Source: Yponomeuta sedellus (taxonomy: Eukaryota; Arthropoda; Insecta; Lepidoptera; Yponomeutidae). From it: DNA of 64,000 bases. The stretch covers positions 17,837,680-17,901,679 of the forward strand of contig OW203734.1 in assembly GCA_934045075.1 (NCBI GenBank), in the 5' to 3' direction. Made by a program: the position numbers and the translations under genes. Position 1 is the stretch's first letter. The number at the start of each line of letters is the position of its first letter. Below the pieces are notes generated by a model. It ran no database searches. It saw only the letters and a program-made list of their open reading frames with translations, and was not told the origin of the DNA. Of the stretch, positions 30,367-40,477 are shown one piece after another.

Positions 30367-30607
30367 AATATATATTGCGAATGTGAGTGGAAGGGCTGGT
30401 AAGGGACGTCCCAGACGGACTTACATCGACCAAATAGGGGATGTATTAGCAAAGGGAAAGATAAAAAGTACCCGGAACCGGCATGCGTGCATGCAACGAC
30501 TTATGAACGTTGATGAAGCGAAGGTGATCTGTCAGGATCGTGACAAGTGGCAGTCTCTGGTCCCTGCCTACCCCTCTGGGATACAGGCGTGAAGTTATGT
30601 ATGTATG
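30367..30607 (+). mobile_element. 5'-truncated LINE insertion (RTE-tail family) with 11-bp TSD
   Basis: TGACAATATCA at 30356-30366 and 30608-30618 flank the insert. The 69-codon frame 30383-30592 contains [16 protein letters not shown] and [17 protein letters not shown] and ends just before a TATGTATGTATGT tail. It is 95% or more similar by eye to the 13071 copy over the shared part. Confidence 0.9.
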
Positions 30608-30950
30608 TGACAATATCACTTATCAACTTATACACTACCTAGGTAATTTGAATAGTAAATGACATTGTAATACTTTCCATTATTTTGATATTTTATAAAT
30701 AGAATTAAGAAAACTAATATATTTGTACGCCACGAGGCAAAATATGGCGGACATTTTTTTTATCTTAACCACCTGCATGTAAATACCCTTTTTTGACAAA
30801 TAAAGGCATTGTATTGTATTGTATTGTATATTGTATTCATCGTGGGGAAACCTGAGCGTCCGAGGTGCTTAAATCCTTCAGCACTTGAAATTGCCATTCC
30901 TCCGTGGGCACGCGTGGTGAACACATCTTCTTCTTCTTCTTCAGGCTTTT

Positions 30951-31200
30951 AGACTAATGCTGCTGGACATAGCCCTTCTTCTTCAGGGCTATGTCCAGCA
31001 GCATTAGTCTGCTGCTAGACATAGCCCTCCCCTAATGAGCGCAAGGTTCTGCCATCATTGGGGGTAATGCCCATAATCTCCACGCTGGACATGCGGGTTG
31101 GGGATCGCAGTTTGGTGGAATTGTACTGCAGGGGGCGCTGCTGCCCACCCCCCGGTTTGTATCCCTTAGTCGCCTTTTACGAGAAGAATTTGTGAATATA
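30951..31200 (+). repeat. Palindromic RTE 3' fragment
   Basis: AGACTAATGCTGCTGGACAT plus AGCCCT (30951-30976) is a perfect 26-bp inverted repeat of 30985-31010 around the 8-nt loop TCTTCTTC. 31011-31200 continues with CATAGCCCTCCCCTAATGAG and GGGGATCGCAGTTTGGTGGA, which matches 58800-58960 on the same strand and 35090-35260 on the other. Confidence 0.85.
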
Positions 31201-31244
31201 TCGGAAGAGTTCAATTACAAACACGAGATTTTTGTAACTTTTTC

Positions 31245-31355
31245 GTTTTTTGTCACTAAGTAAAGGAAGATATCACTTTTAATGATAAGGGCGCGGTCTA
31301 AGAAATATCTTTGTTATTTCCATTTTTATGTACAATCAAGTGTTCTCTATCTATC
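31245..31355 (+). repeat. LINE 3'-end fragment with TATC tail
   Basis: TATCACTTTTAATGATAAGG, GTTATTTCCATTTTTATGTA and GTTCTCTATCTATCAATCTA. Same 3' end as 63604-63710. Confidence 0.7.
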
Positions 31356-31449
31356 AATCTAATTGTAAGGAAACCCGCAAGTTAGTTTACTCCGCACGTA
31401 TAGGTTTTGGGTTGGCCTGTTCCATTTAAAAACAATATCCGAGGACAAG

Positions 31450-31833
31450 TAAATTTGTCCTTAGCACGGGTTAGTGCATTAAAAAGCATCTAATGATGTG
31501 GGTACAGCGATAACATTCCGATATAAAAACCTAACTGCAAAGTAAGCTACTCGGGGCTGGAAGTGATGCAAATTGCTTCAGCCATATGTCGCTGCCTGTA
31601 CGTAATACACAGAGTAATGTAAAGAGGTTCGAAATTTCACTGATCTCGGTAGTCACCCATTAGCGTACAGGCGTACGTAATACAGAGAGTATTGTAAAGA
31701 GGTTCGACATTTCACTGATGCTATTAAGTTGCCTATTAGCTCTGTTGGGAGAGCGATGGCACGGTTAGGCGGAGATCGCGGGTTCGAGTCCCGGCATAGG
31801 TGGAATGTTTAGCCTCTAAATAGGTTTTTAAAT
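31450..31833 (+). repeat. Family B, longest copy
   Basis: It starts CCTTAGCACGGGTTAGTGCA, passes through the long 5' block (GATGTGGGTACAGCGATAAC, AACCTAACTGCAAAGTAAGC, GAAGTGATGCAAATTGCTTC) and an internal duplication (two GTACGTAATAC...CACTGAT segments, 31598-31660 and 31675-31722). It then reaches the tRNA-like core with ACGGTTA loop and the tail. The duplication shows that the pre-core block can repeat. Confidence 0.8.
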
Positions 31834-32691
31834 TGAAATCTAAATTATGGCTATGATATCCCTAATAAAACATTGGCTAAGACTGCAAATATAAGACACC
31901 CTGTAGGTGAAGATTTTTGGAATCAGATATTAAGTTCCGATTTTATTTCTATTGTTCGTTAAAAATATGAGTGAATTACTCCTCCTTCCTCTTTAGACAA
32001 CAAAACGCTTTGACGGTGTCAAACTCACGTCGCAGCCGTTATCTCTTGTCCAAAAACTTAATAAACTTATTAAAATAGCGTGAGCGAAAGTACAATGTAC
32101 TGAATAAAATGGAGATCTCTGCTTTTGACTCTGACAGCCTGAAAAGCAGGTCACCAAGTTTAAATTATTTCAGAGACAGGAGTACACCTGGGCTTCTACT
32201 GTAGATTACTCATAATTAACGAATTTATATTTATTAAATCAAGTTTATGAAATAAACAGTTTTCCAAAGGTTTTCCAGGTTTAGAGCAAAAATACAACGA
32301 AAGTTTTAAACACTATCTCACTATCTAGTTAGTTCATAAACAGATCCTATTGTTGTTTTAAAAAAATGTATAGAGGATCTTTCCTCTATACATTTTTTTA
32401 CGTAAGTAACTTTTTTAGAAGAAAGTACCTTAAAGAACCAATAAAAATATAAGAAAAAATTGGGGATTCTGATGATATATTTACATCATAAAATTTACTA
32501 CAATTATCGCTTATGTCAACTTTTACATCTGTTTTAGTAATATCAACCAACAATTGAGTTAATATTCTTGCCCCAATGTTAAAATCTGACTTTATTTGTT
32601 AAACATGACAGAAAGAAGCGTACCTTAGGGGAGGCTTATAATCAGTAATGGATGAATACGTTCCGATTGATCGATTATTAGTACAGTTTGT
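31834..32691. other. Unassigned stretch with a perfect hairpin
   Basis: 32359-32377 and 32382-32400 form a perfect 19-bp hairpin with the 4-nt loop TCTT (AAATGTATAGAGGA and complement). No gene or repeat is otherwise recognised. Confidence 0.5.
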
Positions 32692-32940
32692 TGTAATGTT
32701 GTATAGCTTATATAAATAATAAAAATCTGGAACGACTTCTACTCTTCCTTTATTTGTAGATATAACTTAATTTCAAACTAGATAAAAACGGATAAGCAGT
32801 CAGATCTAGTCGATAGGTAAAGTTGTAATGATGAAAAATGAGGGAAATTTCGAAATGTGTGACATAATTTAAATATTTGAAAATGATAGATAGAAAAAAA
32901 GAAATATGAAGAATGGTGTAAACAGATTTGCAGCGTTACA
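32692..32940 (-). mobile_element. LTR-like repeat (family O)
   Basis: It starts TGTAATGTTGTATAGCTTAT and ends GATTTGCAGCGTTACA. An AGTT at 32685-32688, three bases from the start, and AGTT right after the end suggest a 4-bp TSD. About 249 bp. Confidence 0.65.
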
Positions 32941-33384
32941 AGTTCTTCGTTTGTCGGTTTGCTTTTGTGATTGATTGAAAGCTTACTATAATCACCAGAC
33001 GCCGAGTAGGCCCCCTTCAGTTACGAGGCGGCGCATTTTCAGCAATTTGTCATAAAGATAACAGCGAAACGTGCGACGAATTATCTGGGACAGTATTCAT
33101 CTTGTTGAGTAATTACTGTCACTCCTTTTGTCAGGAAAAGCAAAGGTTTTTAAGCGACAGATTTTTCAAATGAAGAATGAAATGTTTGTTTTCTTCTAAA
33201 CATTCTGCCTAAAATAGCACTTGCGAGAGAAATTCCTCAAAACGAACAAAACTTGATTTACGGTCTTCACAACTGGTTTCTTCTTTTTCTTCACAGTAGA
33301 TTTCTTCTCGCTGGATTCCGGATGTCAGTAATTACCCGACTATAAAAGCTCAGTCCACAAACCGGGGGGTGGGCAGCAGCACGG
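32941..33384. other. Stretch without a recognised gene
   Basis: 32995-33130 is GC-richer (CGAGTAGGCCCCCTTCAGTT) and not seen elsewhere. No product can be assigned. Confidence 0.3.
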
Positions 33385-33490
33385 TCTCTTCCCTGAGGAA
33401 GGTATAGGCCATACTCCATCACGGGGGTCAAGTCCGGATTGGTGCAGGTTTGCAAGACTAGTGGCTGGTCTACTTTTACTGTCAGAAGAC
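33385..33490 (-). repeat. 5S-derived SINE, body fragment
   Basis: Complement contains CCCCGTGATGGAGTATGGCC and CTTCCTCAGGGAAGAGACC. CCTCGGTGG subfamily, truncated at both ends. Confidence 0.65.
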
Positions 33491-33491
33491 A

Positions 33492-33592
33492 ATTTGAGTT
33501 GAGTAGGGAGAGCGCTGGCACGGTTAGCCAGGGGTCGCGGGTTTGAGTCCCGGTATGGGTGGAATTTTTGGCCTCTAAATAGGTTTTTAAAA
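33492..33592 (+). repeat. Family B core and tail
   Basis: GAGAGCGCTGGCACGGTTAG, GGTCGCGGGTTTGAGTCCCG and GCCTCTAAATAGGTTTTTAA. GACTCG/GGTTAG subfamily. It is followed at 33605-33780 by a family D fragment (GATATCCGCACTTTGTGTCA, CACGATGTTTTACTC, ACAAATGTACTTAACTTAGA). Confidence 0.75.
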
Positions 33593-33943
33593 CTAGAAAA
33601 TTAGTTAGTTACACCTGGGATATCCGCACTTTGTGTCAAAGTTAGGTACGTAGCAAGCGCTGAGGTATCTTAACACTTCAGACACTATGGTTACCTCACG
33701 ATGTTTTACTCTGCCGTTAGCGGATGCTATTGCTACCATAACCTCACAAATGTACTTAACTTAGAAAACGAAGTCACTGGTAAAATGTTACGCTTTTTTC
33801 TGTCCTCTGTACTCTGAGACTCCTTGAGTTTCCATCCCAGGAAAATTCAATAAATAAATAATTGATCAAATGCATTGAAGGATCCATCAGTCCATTTTTC
33901 CACCTTTTCCATCCTTCTATTTCCCCAAAGAGGGTAAGTGTTA

Positions 33944-34214
33944 GCCAGAGGTCGCGGGTTCGAGTCCCGGTAAGTTCTTTCATACGTACTGACACGTAAG
34001 GTGCTTCACCTTTATGTGAGTTAGTACTCTGTTTTGCCATGTGTTTTGATTAAATTATAAAAAACCTATTTAGAGGCTGAAAATTCCACCCACGCCGGGT
34101 TTCGAACCCGCGAACTCTGGCTATCCGTGCCAGCGCTCTTTCCAACTGAGCTAATGGGTGACTCACCGGTATCAGTGAAATTTCGAACCTCTTTACACTA
34201 TTCTCTGTATTACT
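33944..34214. repeat. Family B inverted pair around a 95-bp insert
   Basis: 33944-33970 (AGCCAGAGGTCGCGGGTTCG...CCCGG, plus) and 34062-34214 (minus, full core) face each other. The segment between, AAGTTCTTTCATACGTACTG to TTTTGATTAAATTATAAA, and the minus copy are repeated almost exactly at 38390-38620. 33971-34214 and 38390-38620 are therefore a duplication. Confidence 0.8.
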
Positions 34215-34546
34215 AACTACCTAATCGCCATTCTCGCAATCAAAAGTAGTCGAGAAAGTAGTTGGCGAACGGCAACCAATTATCACTCCTCGCCGTTCGA
34301 GATAAGTTTTAAATCACAACAAAATTCCGATTTCGCGGCGGGCGCATGAGGCTATGAATAAATTTCTCTAGTTCGTTACTAGATGGGGGATTGCCTAGTG
34401 ACTTGCCTGGAATGAGGGTGTGGTCCAAGTTGAGGCTTTGACAAATATCGGTCGACTTCAGCACTCTTTGTATTAAAATGCATAGTTCGGGAGCAGACTG
34501 ACACCTAAAACAAAACGTAACGATTCTCTTCAGATAATTCAAACTT
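34215..34546. other. Stretch without a recognised gene
   Basis: A minus-strand frame of 87 codons (34309-34572; LCILIQRVLKSTDICQSLNL inside) has no family I recognise and runs into the LTR-like repeat, so I do not call it a gene. Confidence 0.3.
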
Positions 34547-34742
34547 CTAACGTTGCAAACCTCTTTACGCAATTTTTTATGTTTATTTTTCTATCTATCA
34601 CTTTTAAATACTTATTTAAAATTATGTCACACTCCGTTTTTATCCAGTTTTCTGTTTTTATTATAAGTATAAAATTAAACAGTACAAACAAAGTACAAAG
34701 TTAAAGACGTTCCAGTTTTATTTTTTATAAAAGAGTTTTACA
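34547..34742 (+). mobile_element. LTR-like repeat (family O), decayed
   Basis: TAACGTTGCAAACCTCTTTA, TTTTTCTATCTATCACTTTT, TTTTTATCCAGTTTTCTGTT and GTTCCAGTTTTATTTTTTAT in the order of the 48168 copy. The CTTTGACCAGATCTGACTT block is deleted. Confidence 0.6.
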
Positions 34743-34984
34743 ATTCTTCAAAACTTAATTGAATAAGAAGCGCGAGCTTTGGAGCAGTTGGAGCATGTGC
34801 AGACACCCACGATACTGTCTCTTACAACTAATAATGATCGGAAAAATCGCGCGCCAGAGAAGAGTAGGCCGGAGAAGGAAATCTTGGTTGAGAAACTTAC
34901 GGGAGTAGACCGGAATCGCAAGTGCTGCCGAGCTCTTCCGCCTTGCGAGAGATAGAGAGAAATATACAGAGCTGACTGCCAACC

Positions 34985-35340
34985 TTTGCTAGTGGGAGAG
35001 GCACCATAAGAAGAAGAAGAATTGAAGCTTGACGTCTGCTCCGGCCAGCTACTGAAATAGGTATCATTGCAGTACCTAGATGATATTCTGCTGTGTGGTG
35101 TCGGCCTAGAGAATAGCACCAACCCAAATTCTTCCTGCGGTGTCGTAAAAGGCGACTAAGGGACACAAACCGGGAGGTGGGCAGCAGCGTCCCCTGCAGT
35201 ACAATTCCACCGAACTGCGATCCCCAACCCGCATGCCCAGCGTGGGGATTATGAGCATTACCCCCTATGATAGCACAACGTGGCGCTCTTTAGGGGAGGG
35301 CTATGTCCAACAGTGGACTAGTATAGCCTAACGACGATGA
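34985..35340 (-). repeat. RTE-like LINE 3' region
   Basis: Minus-strand copy of the block at 58800-59040: complement of CCACTGTTGGACATAGCCCT, TAATGCTCATAATCCCCACG, GGGGATCGCAGTTCGGTGGA and CGCCTTTTACGACACCGCAG. Several overlapping frames of 75-125 codons here show no domain and are not called. Confidence 0.6.
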
Positions 35341-36269
35341 TATGCCCGGAAATATTAGCAATGCTTCCAAGTATAGTATATAAATAGTTGTGAATAGACA
35401 GTCGTACGTCTTGTAACTTGGACCACAGTGTATCGGCGCTCCTGTGGGAGCGGACGAATGCAAATTATTTTATGAAGTCGAACGCCTTCGTTCCCGCGCC
35501 ATCGGAGTTGTGCGGGGCCCTCGTCGGATCTCTTTGCTTACAACAATGCTGCTCGAGTCCGCTTGATGTACCTTTCACCGCCCATTTCACTGAAACGATA
35601 GACCAAGGTACTGATGGTTTGGTATACTAAATAACTTTGTCAACAAAGTGCTTGCGGTCAATCTAGCAATATCTGCATTTCAGTGTGTAACTTGTCAGCA
35701 ACATTCCAAGACTACCACAAAGAGAACTTGTTAGCTGTTCTATCGAACCATTACTAGACATAATTCTCCTCCAAGGCTTGCTTCTCTTCTTCAACATTCT
35801 GCCACAGATCGTCGATTCTGTGAGCTGTTAGACACTGCATTTTATAGTTAGTTAAGGGTCTCCACTCCAGAAACTTTGCACCCCGTCGACCATTGCTTCT
35901 TTGGCATATTGTAATCAACCCAAGGTCTCCTTAATATGATAATCTTATAGTTAGTCTTCGTAAGACTTAGTAAGTAACCTTAGTTCTTTGGCAAATTGTC
36001 GCATTGCTGATGTGATCTGAAAAGGGGCTCTGACCCGACCCGTTTATAGCCCGTTCCATATTACGGAGATTGACAATGAATCGATGTACTAGTCCTACCT
36101 ACAGTGTCCAATCTCGCATCAAAAGTCATGACGGCGAAACGCACAGGTTGAAGACTCTTTCTTATCTTTAGGAAATATTAAGATATCCCGTACCAATCAC
36201 AGGTGTGGTTTCAATGATAGGCATGAGAGAATCGACGCAGTGCATAATTAAAGTATTTTCTTTTGTATT
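35341..36269. other. Stretch without a recognised gene
   Basis: Longest unassigned block with balanced composition. The 70-codon frame at 35418-35630 has no recognised domain. GAAAAGGGGCTCTGACCC near 36018 resembles repeat Q at 8460. Confidence 0.3.
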
Positions 36270-36368
36270 AGTTACGTTTACGATGTTTTCCTTCACCGTT
36301 AGCGACTTATACGGCTAATTTAACTTCACGAATGTATATTACTTCGAAAACAAAGTCATCAAACAATC
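36270..36368 (-). repeat. SINE family D fragment
   Basis: TTTACGATGTTTTCCTTCAC and GTATATTACTTCGAAAACAA are complements of the family D central block (GTGAAGGAAAACATCGT). Confidence 0.55.
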
Positions 36369-36369
36369 A

Positions 36370-36549
36370 GGACAATTTTAATAACCTATTTAGAGGTAAA
36401 AAATTCCACCCATGCCGGGATTCTAACCCGCGACCTCTGCTATCCGTGCCAGAAGTCGCGGGTTCGAATCCCGGCATGGGTGGAATTTTTAGCCTCTAAA
36501 TAGGTTATTAAAATTGTCCTTAGCACGGGTTAGTGCATTAAAAATAAAA
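36370..36549. repeat. Inverted dimer of family B, short spacer
   Basis: Arms 36370-36439 and 36453-36519 are inverted repeats of about 67-70 bp with a spacer of about 13 bp. Both arms have TTTTAATAACC where every other copy in the window has an AAAAACC run. The right arm continues into TTAGCACGGGTTAGTGCATT. The tRNA-like core is reduced to the B-box and half of the anticodon arm on each side. Confidence 0.9.
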
Positions 36550-36639
36550 ATAGTATAATTCGTTTTTTTTGCTTGTTCTTCAATAAAGTCTTCTCTTTCT
36601 ATCTACACACCTCAGCGAATGAACATGTCAATCCACGGT

Positions 36640-36725
36640 GGGCACGCGTAGTGATTAAGCCCACACTCTCTCTCTCTCTCTTTCTGAGAGAAGCCCGTGG
36701 CCTGCAGTGCTCTGTGACGTATAGG
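36640..36725 (+). repeat. Small dispersed repeat (family G)
   Basis: CCACGGTGGGCACGCGTAGT, a (CT)n run, TTTCTGAGAGAAGCCCGTGG and GTGACGTATAGGCTG. Matches 480-545 (minus), 11685-11735 and 19195-19235. Confidence 0.55.
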
Positions 36726-37027
36726 CTGCAATATTATTTCATTCAATTTAGGTTACGGGAGGTTATTTAACATGCGTAGAATTTACACACATTTGCATGT
36801 GACAGTAACAGTTACGAGTCCAGCTTGCATTTAGCCGCTTGTTTATTATTTATTTAATTCAATATTTTTATTGGAAGTGTTGGCCTCGGCCTCGGAAGCT
36901 GGTGCGCGCGTGGCCGAGTTCTGGGTCAATATATTTTAATGGTTAGTCGCTGGCGGGATAAGAACATATATTTTTCACGCGAAGGTCCGTATAGAATAAA
37001 ATACCACGGAATATAATTACCTTTTTT

Positions 37028-37165
37028 AAAAACCTATTTAGAGGCTAAAAACTTCACCCACCCCGGGACTCGAACCCGCGACCTCTGGCTAACCGTGCCA
37101 GCGCTCTTACAACTGAGCTAATGGGCGACTTACTGGCATCAGTGAAATTTCGTACCTCTTTACAA
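37028..37165 (-). repeat. Family B, tRNA-like core
   Basis: Minus-strand copy with AAACCTATTTAGAGGCTAAA, GGGACTCGAACCCGCGACCT, CTGGCTAACCGTGCCAGCGC and ACAACTGAGCTAATGGGCGA. The cloverleaf can still be drawn from the complement. GACTCG/CTAACC subfamily. Confidence 0.8.
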
Positions 37166-37380
37166 GACTACACTGTCTAAGATGCCAGTGTTCCAACTGA
37201 CACATGGTAAGGCAGTCATATCTGCCAGTTATAACTCTCAGGACGCCATTACAAAGAGTATATAACCACAGTGCTGCTTCAAATCTGGCTAGCAACGAGA
37301 CAGCTCTTTTCCGCAAAATACCGCATAAATTATATAGCAACCAATACAACCGTGCCTTATAATATAAACTACATAGAAGA

Positions 37381-37580
37381 CCTCTGTGGCGTAGCGGTAG
37401 CGCGTCTGCCTACCATGCAAGAGGTCCCGGGTTCGAATCCCGGCTGGGAACAAAAAAAAAGCCCAGGTCTTGGATGTTTACATGTTTGTGATGTCGTTGT
37501 TTCTGGTTCCCACGACACAGGGTACGTGCTTGTATGTAAATGTTATGCAATGTATGTGCTTGTATGTAAATGTTATGTTA
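37381..37580 (+). repeat. tRNA-derived SINE (family C), best copy
   Basis: Head CTCTGTGGCGTAGCGGTAGC (A-box) and GAGGTCCCGGGTTCGAATCC (B-box) then CGGCTGGGAAC and a poly(A) spacer. Body GGTCTTGGATGTTTACATGT and GGTTCCCACGACACAGGGTA. The 3' part GTGCTTGTATGTAAATGTTATG is duplicated (37527-37580). Confidence 0.85.
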
Positions 37581-38389
37581 CATAACCTTAGAAATATAGA
37601 TAATCTTGTCGCTATTTCATTTGGTCTTAGTCCTAAGCATTAATTTCATTACCTTCGCTACTGAGCTCTTTCATCGGACCATATTTTCAATACCCGCAGC
37701 GTCCAGAGATTGGTCGACGCTTTATACCTTTACCATCTTAGCGAAAATACGAGAACCTAAAAGGATTCTCATGAAACCTCAACACTGTATCCCCAAGTCA
37801 CTTGATGAGTACTAAGCCCCGCAAAAGGGAGGACTGGGTTTCAGACATGTTGTACCAAATGGGGCGCCTTTTCTGTTTACTCTGTGGGTTTATTAAGTAG
37901 GGTACTAACTCAGAGGTGCAGCGCGTGATGTATTTGACACTGTATTCAACGTGCAAGTGACTACCGTCTACAGCTGAAATGTGTAGCGATTTAGTGGTTG
38001 TATTAGAGCTCCATAGCGCTCTCTGCAGCTGCAGGAGTAAGTTTTGTCTTTTAAGGTCTATAAAGGCCTTTTTGGGGCTTACGGTACTAGCTCAGAGGTG
38101 CAGCATGTAATGTATTTGATAGTGTATCAACTTACGAGTGACTACAGTCTACAACTGAAATAGCAGAGTTATACTTGAGCCACCCGTGGGGATTTAGTGG
38201 TTGTATTAGAGCTGTATAGCGCTCTCTGCAGCTGCAGGAGTTAGTTTTGTCTTTAAGGGTCTATAAGGCGCCCTCTTATGGTTTTAGTGGTTTCAAACGG
38301 GTTGCATAGCCGCATATTTAGCTACGAAGACGAGCTATCAAATCCGTGCTGCTTGCTTCCAATAACGAGCGGTTCACAGTAAGTTCTTT
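37581..38389. repeat. Unassigned stretch with an internal direct repeat
   Basis: 37905-38060 (ACTAACTCAGAGGTGCAGCG, GATTTAGTGGTTGTATTAGA, CTCTCTGCAGCTGCAGGAGT, AGGTCTATAAAGGC) is repeated at 38085-38270 with the same order and few changes, a tandem duplication of about 185 bp. No gene seen. Confidence 0.7.
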
Positions 38390-38765
38390 CATACGTACTG
38401 ACACGTAAGGTGCTTCACCTTTATGTGAGTTAGTACTCTGTTTTGCCATGTGTTTTGATTAAATTATAAAAAAACCTATTTTGAGGCTGAAAATTCCACC
38501 CACGCCGGGTTTCGAGCCCGCGAACTCTGGCTGTCCGTTCCAGCGCTCTTTCAACTGAGCTAATGGCGTCAGTGAAATTTCGAACCTCTTTACAATATTT
38601 TCTGTATTACGTACAGGCAGCGACATCTAGCTGAAGTAATTTGCATCACTTGCAGCCCCGAGTACCTACTTCGCAGTTAGGTTTTTACATCGGAATGATA
38701 TCGCTGTACCTACATGATTATATTATTTTTAATGCACTAACCCGTGCTAAGGACAATTTTAAAAA
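38390..38765 (-). repeat. Family B long copy plus duplicated flank
   Basis: 38390-38467 duplicates 33971-34060. 38468-38765 is a minus-strand family B copy including the tRNA-like core, the GATGCAAATTACTTCAGCT block, the CGGAATGATATCGCTGTACC block and the CACTAACCCGTGCTAAGGAC terminus. Together with 31450 it defines the full element of about 330 bp. Confidence 0.8.
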
Positions 38766-39721
38766 CCCATTTAATTAAATTAAATTTATTAAATTAGATT
38801 GAAACTCTTTATTGTGACCTGTAGAGATTACTATGCCATCGACTGAGCGAGGTTTTTGTTCTTATTCTATTATACTACTAAGTACTGTAGTAGGTACCTA
38901 GTAGGTATCTGGTAGGTACCGTATCTTTCTAAATTACTGGTGTGCAATGAAGAGTTACATATCTATCTATATATCTTATTCTGGGTTTCTACAAAATTGA
39001 TTTTTTAAGTTGTATGAAAGGTGTATCACTGCAGTAAAGAACGCCAACCATCCATCCAATTTCGTTTCTTTGAAATAAAAACAATCAAATATACACACGC
39101 CTGCAAAACTAAGTATAACGCCTTTAAAATACTTTAAATAAAAAGAACTGCGAAAACAGTTTAATTTTCTGTATAAAAACTTCAGAGTCTTCTTATGACC
39201 TTCTCTTAAGACATTGCTGAAAAAAAGTTATATTTGTTGGGTAGTATAGAATTAAACAATACTTTGTTTTACAGGCCAGTGTATTTTAAACGGCAGTTGC
39301 TTCTGGTTATCTTGACACTGCTAACTAGTTTAATTTGTGGCCCGTGCCCACTCGCCATCTAGGACGACAATAGAAGCGTCCTCTGCACAAGATGTTATAA
39401 GATATTTTATTTCTAATAAAAGCATCAGGTTCCTGACCGCCGACTGAACCCTGGCGCTTGCTCAGTTGAAGCCTTGTCGCGAAATACCCTTCGTAGTAAT
39501 CCCACTGCTAGTAGCACGAGCGACGTTGAGGTGGCAAAGATTTCGCGACGAAATTCTCAGCTCAAATAGCATTCCAGATTAAAATTCTCATTTCGCTACA
39601 GTGCAAAGACTTCATATTATCTACGTATGTTTCGCAGAGCAATTTGATGATGGAGAAAAATTATCTAGGTGCAAAGAAAACCCGAAGACATTTTATGTTT
39701 AATGAACTTTACCTAAGCGAT
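38766..39721. other. Stretch without a recognised gene
   Basis: A short minisatellite-like GTAGGTACCTAGTAGGTATC run lies near 38890. 39290-39600 has balanced composition but no coding signature. Confidence 0.3.
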
Positions 39722-40084
39722 GCTAACTAACGCCACCAATGGAAGCAATCATAACATTCTCTTTTATAACACTTTTTTGGAAAAAGTGAACATCATAAGA
39801 AATATAGTAGCTATTTTTAGAACCCACGTCTAAGAATCTAGGACTTTAAAGCAGTTTACCTTAAAACAGCTGTTTTCAAAGTCTTAGACTAGGTTCTAAA
39901 AATAGCTTATCCTTCTTTAGATGTATGCACAGTTGTTAAGATGTTATAAAGTTTACTTTTTGAAAAACATGCGAATTTATTGTTAAAATTTAAATGAAAT
40001 AAATGTATGAATAATAATAAAAATCATAACTCGTTAATAATATTACAAGTTATGATTTTTATTCCATTTGTGGCGATAGTTAGC
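39722..40084. mobile_element. MITE (family L), intact second copy
   Basis: Ends GCTAACTAACGCCACCAATG and CATTTGTGGCGATAGTTAGC are inverted. Inside are a second inverted pair (TAGCTATTTTTAGAACC and GGTTCTAAAAATAGCT) and a third one (AAAAATCATAACT near 40020 and AGTTATGATTTTT near 40060). 363 bp, no coding capacity. The 66-codon frame at 40007 is an artefact. Confidence 0.75.
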
Positions 40085-40209
40085 CACGCAGAGTGCCTTA
40101 ATATGAAAACGCTCTTTACAAATCCACAGCGAAGTTGGCTTTGCACGTTTTATAAGCTACTTATAGTTATGATATACAAGGAAAACAAAAGCAGTTCACA
40201 TAAATAGTA

Positions 40210-40430
40210 GGACAGGCCAAACTCACAGCGTATATCCTGTGGTGTGTCAATGTTGCCACAAAGGGCATCTGACCCAGCGTTGTGCTGAGGGCGTGAGGGC
40301 AAGGGTGTAATTGACCTTTGTATCTAGGTAATGAGATGATTTATACAGCGTTCAGTGGGACCTTCACTCATACTAGATGGGAGAAGGGACCACTCGGACG
40401 CAGTAGTACCTAAGACATTGTTTTTTGGAG
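40210..40430. repeat. Repeat R and a SINE D fragment
   Basis: 40235-40305 (TTGCCACAAAGGGCATCTGA, CAGCGTTGTGCTGAGGGCGT) matches 42135-42210 (TTGCCACAAAAGGCAGCTGA, CAGCGTTGTGTTGAGGGAGT). 40330-40430 is a minus-strand family D end (ATGATTTATACAGCGTTCAG, GGGACCACTCGGACGC). Confidence 0.6.
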
Positions 40431-40477
40431 TAGGCTTGCTATCAATGAAAGCTATCTAGCTTAGTCAGCCTAGCCTC

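Noticed and set aside
34309..34572. 87-codon minus-strand frame as a host exon
   Set aside because: No family recognised, no splice signals judged convincing, and the start lies inside the LTR-like repeat.
37381..37455. True tRNA gene
   Set aside because: The A- and B-boxes are good but the stems are imperfect and the sequence continues into a repeated SINE body seen in five places.
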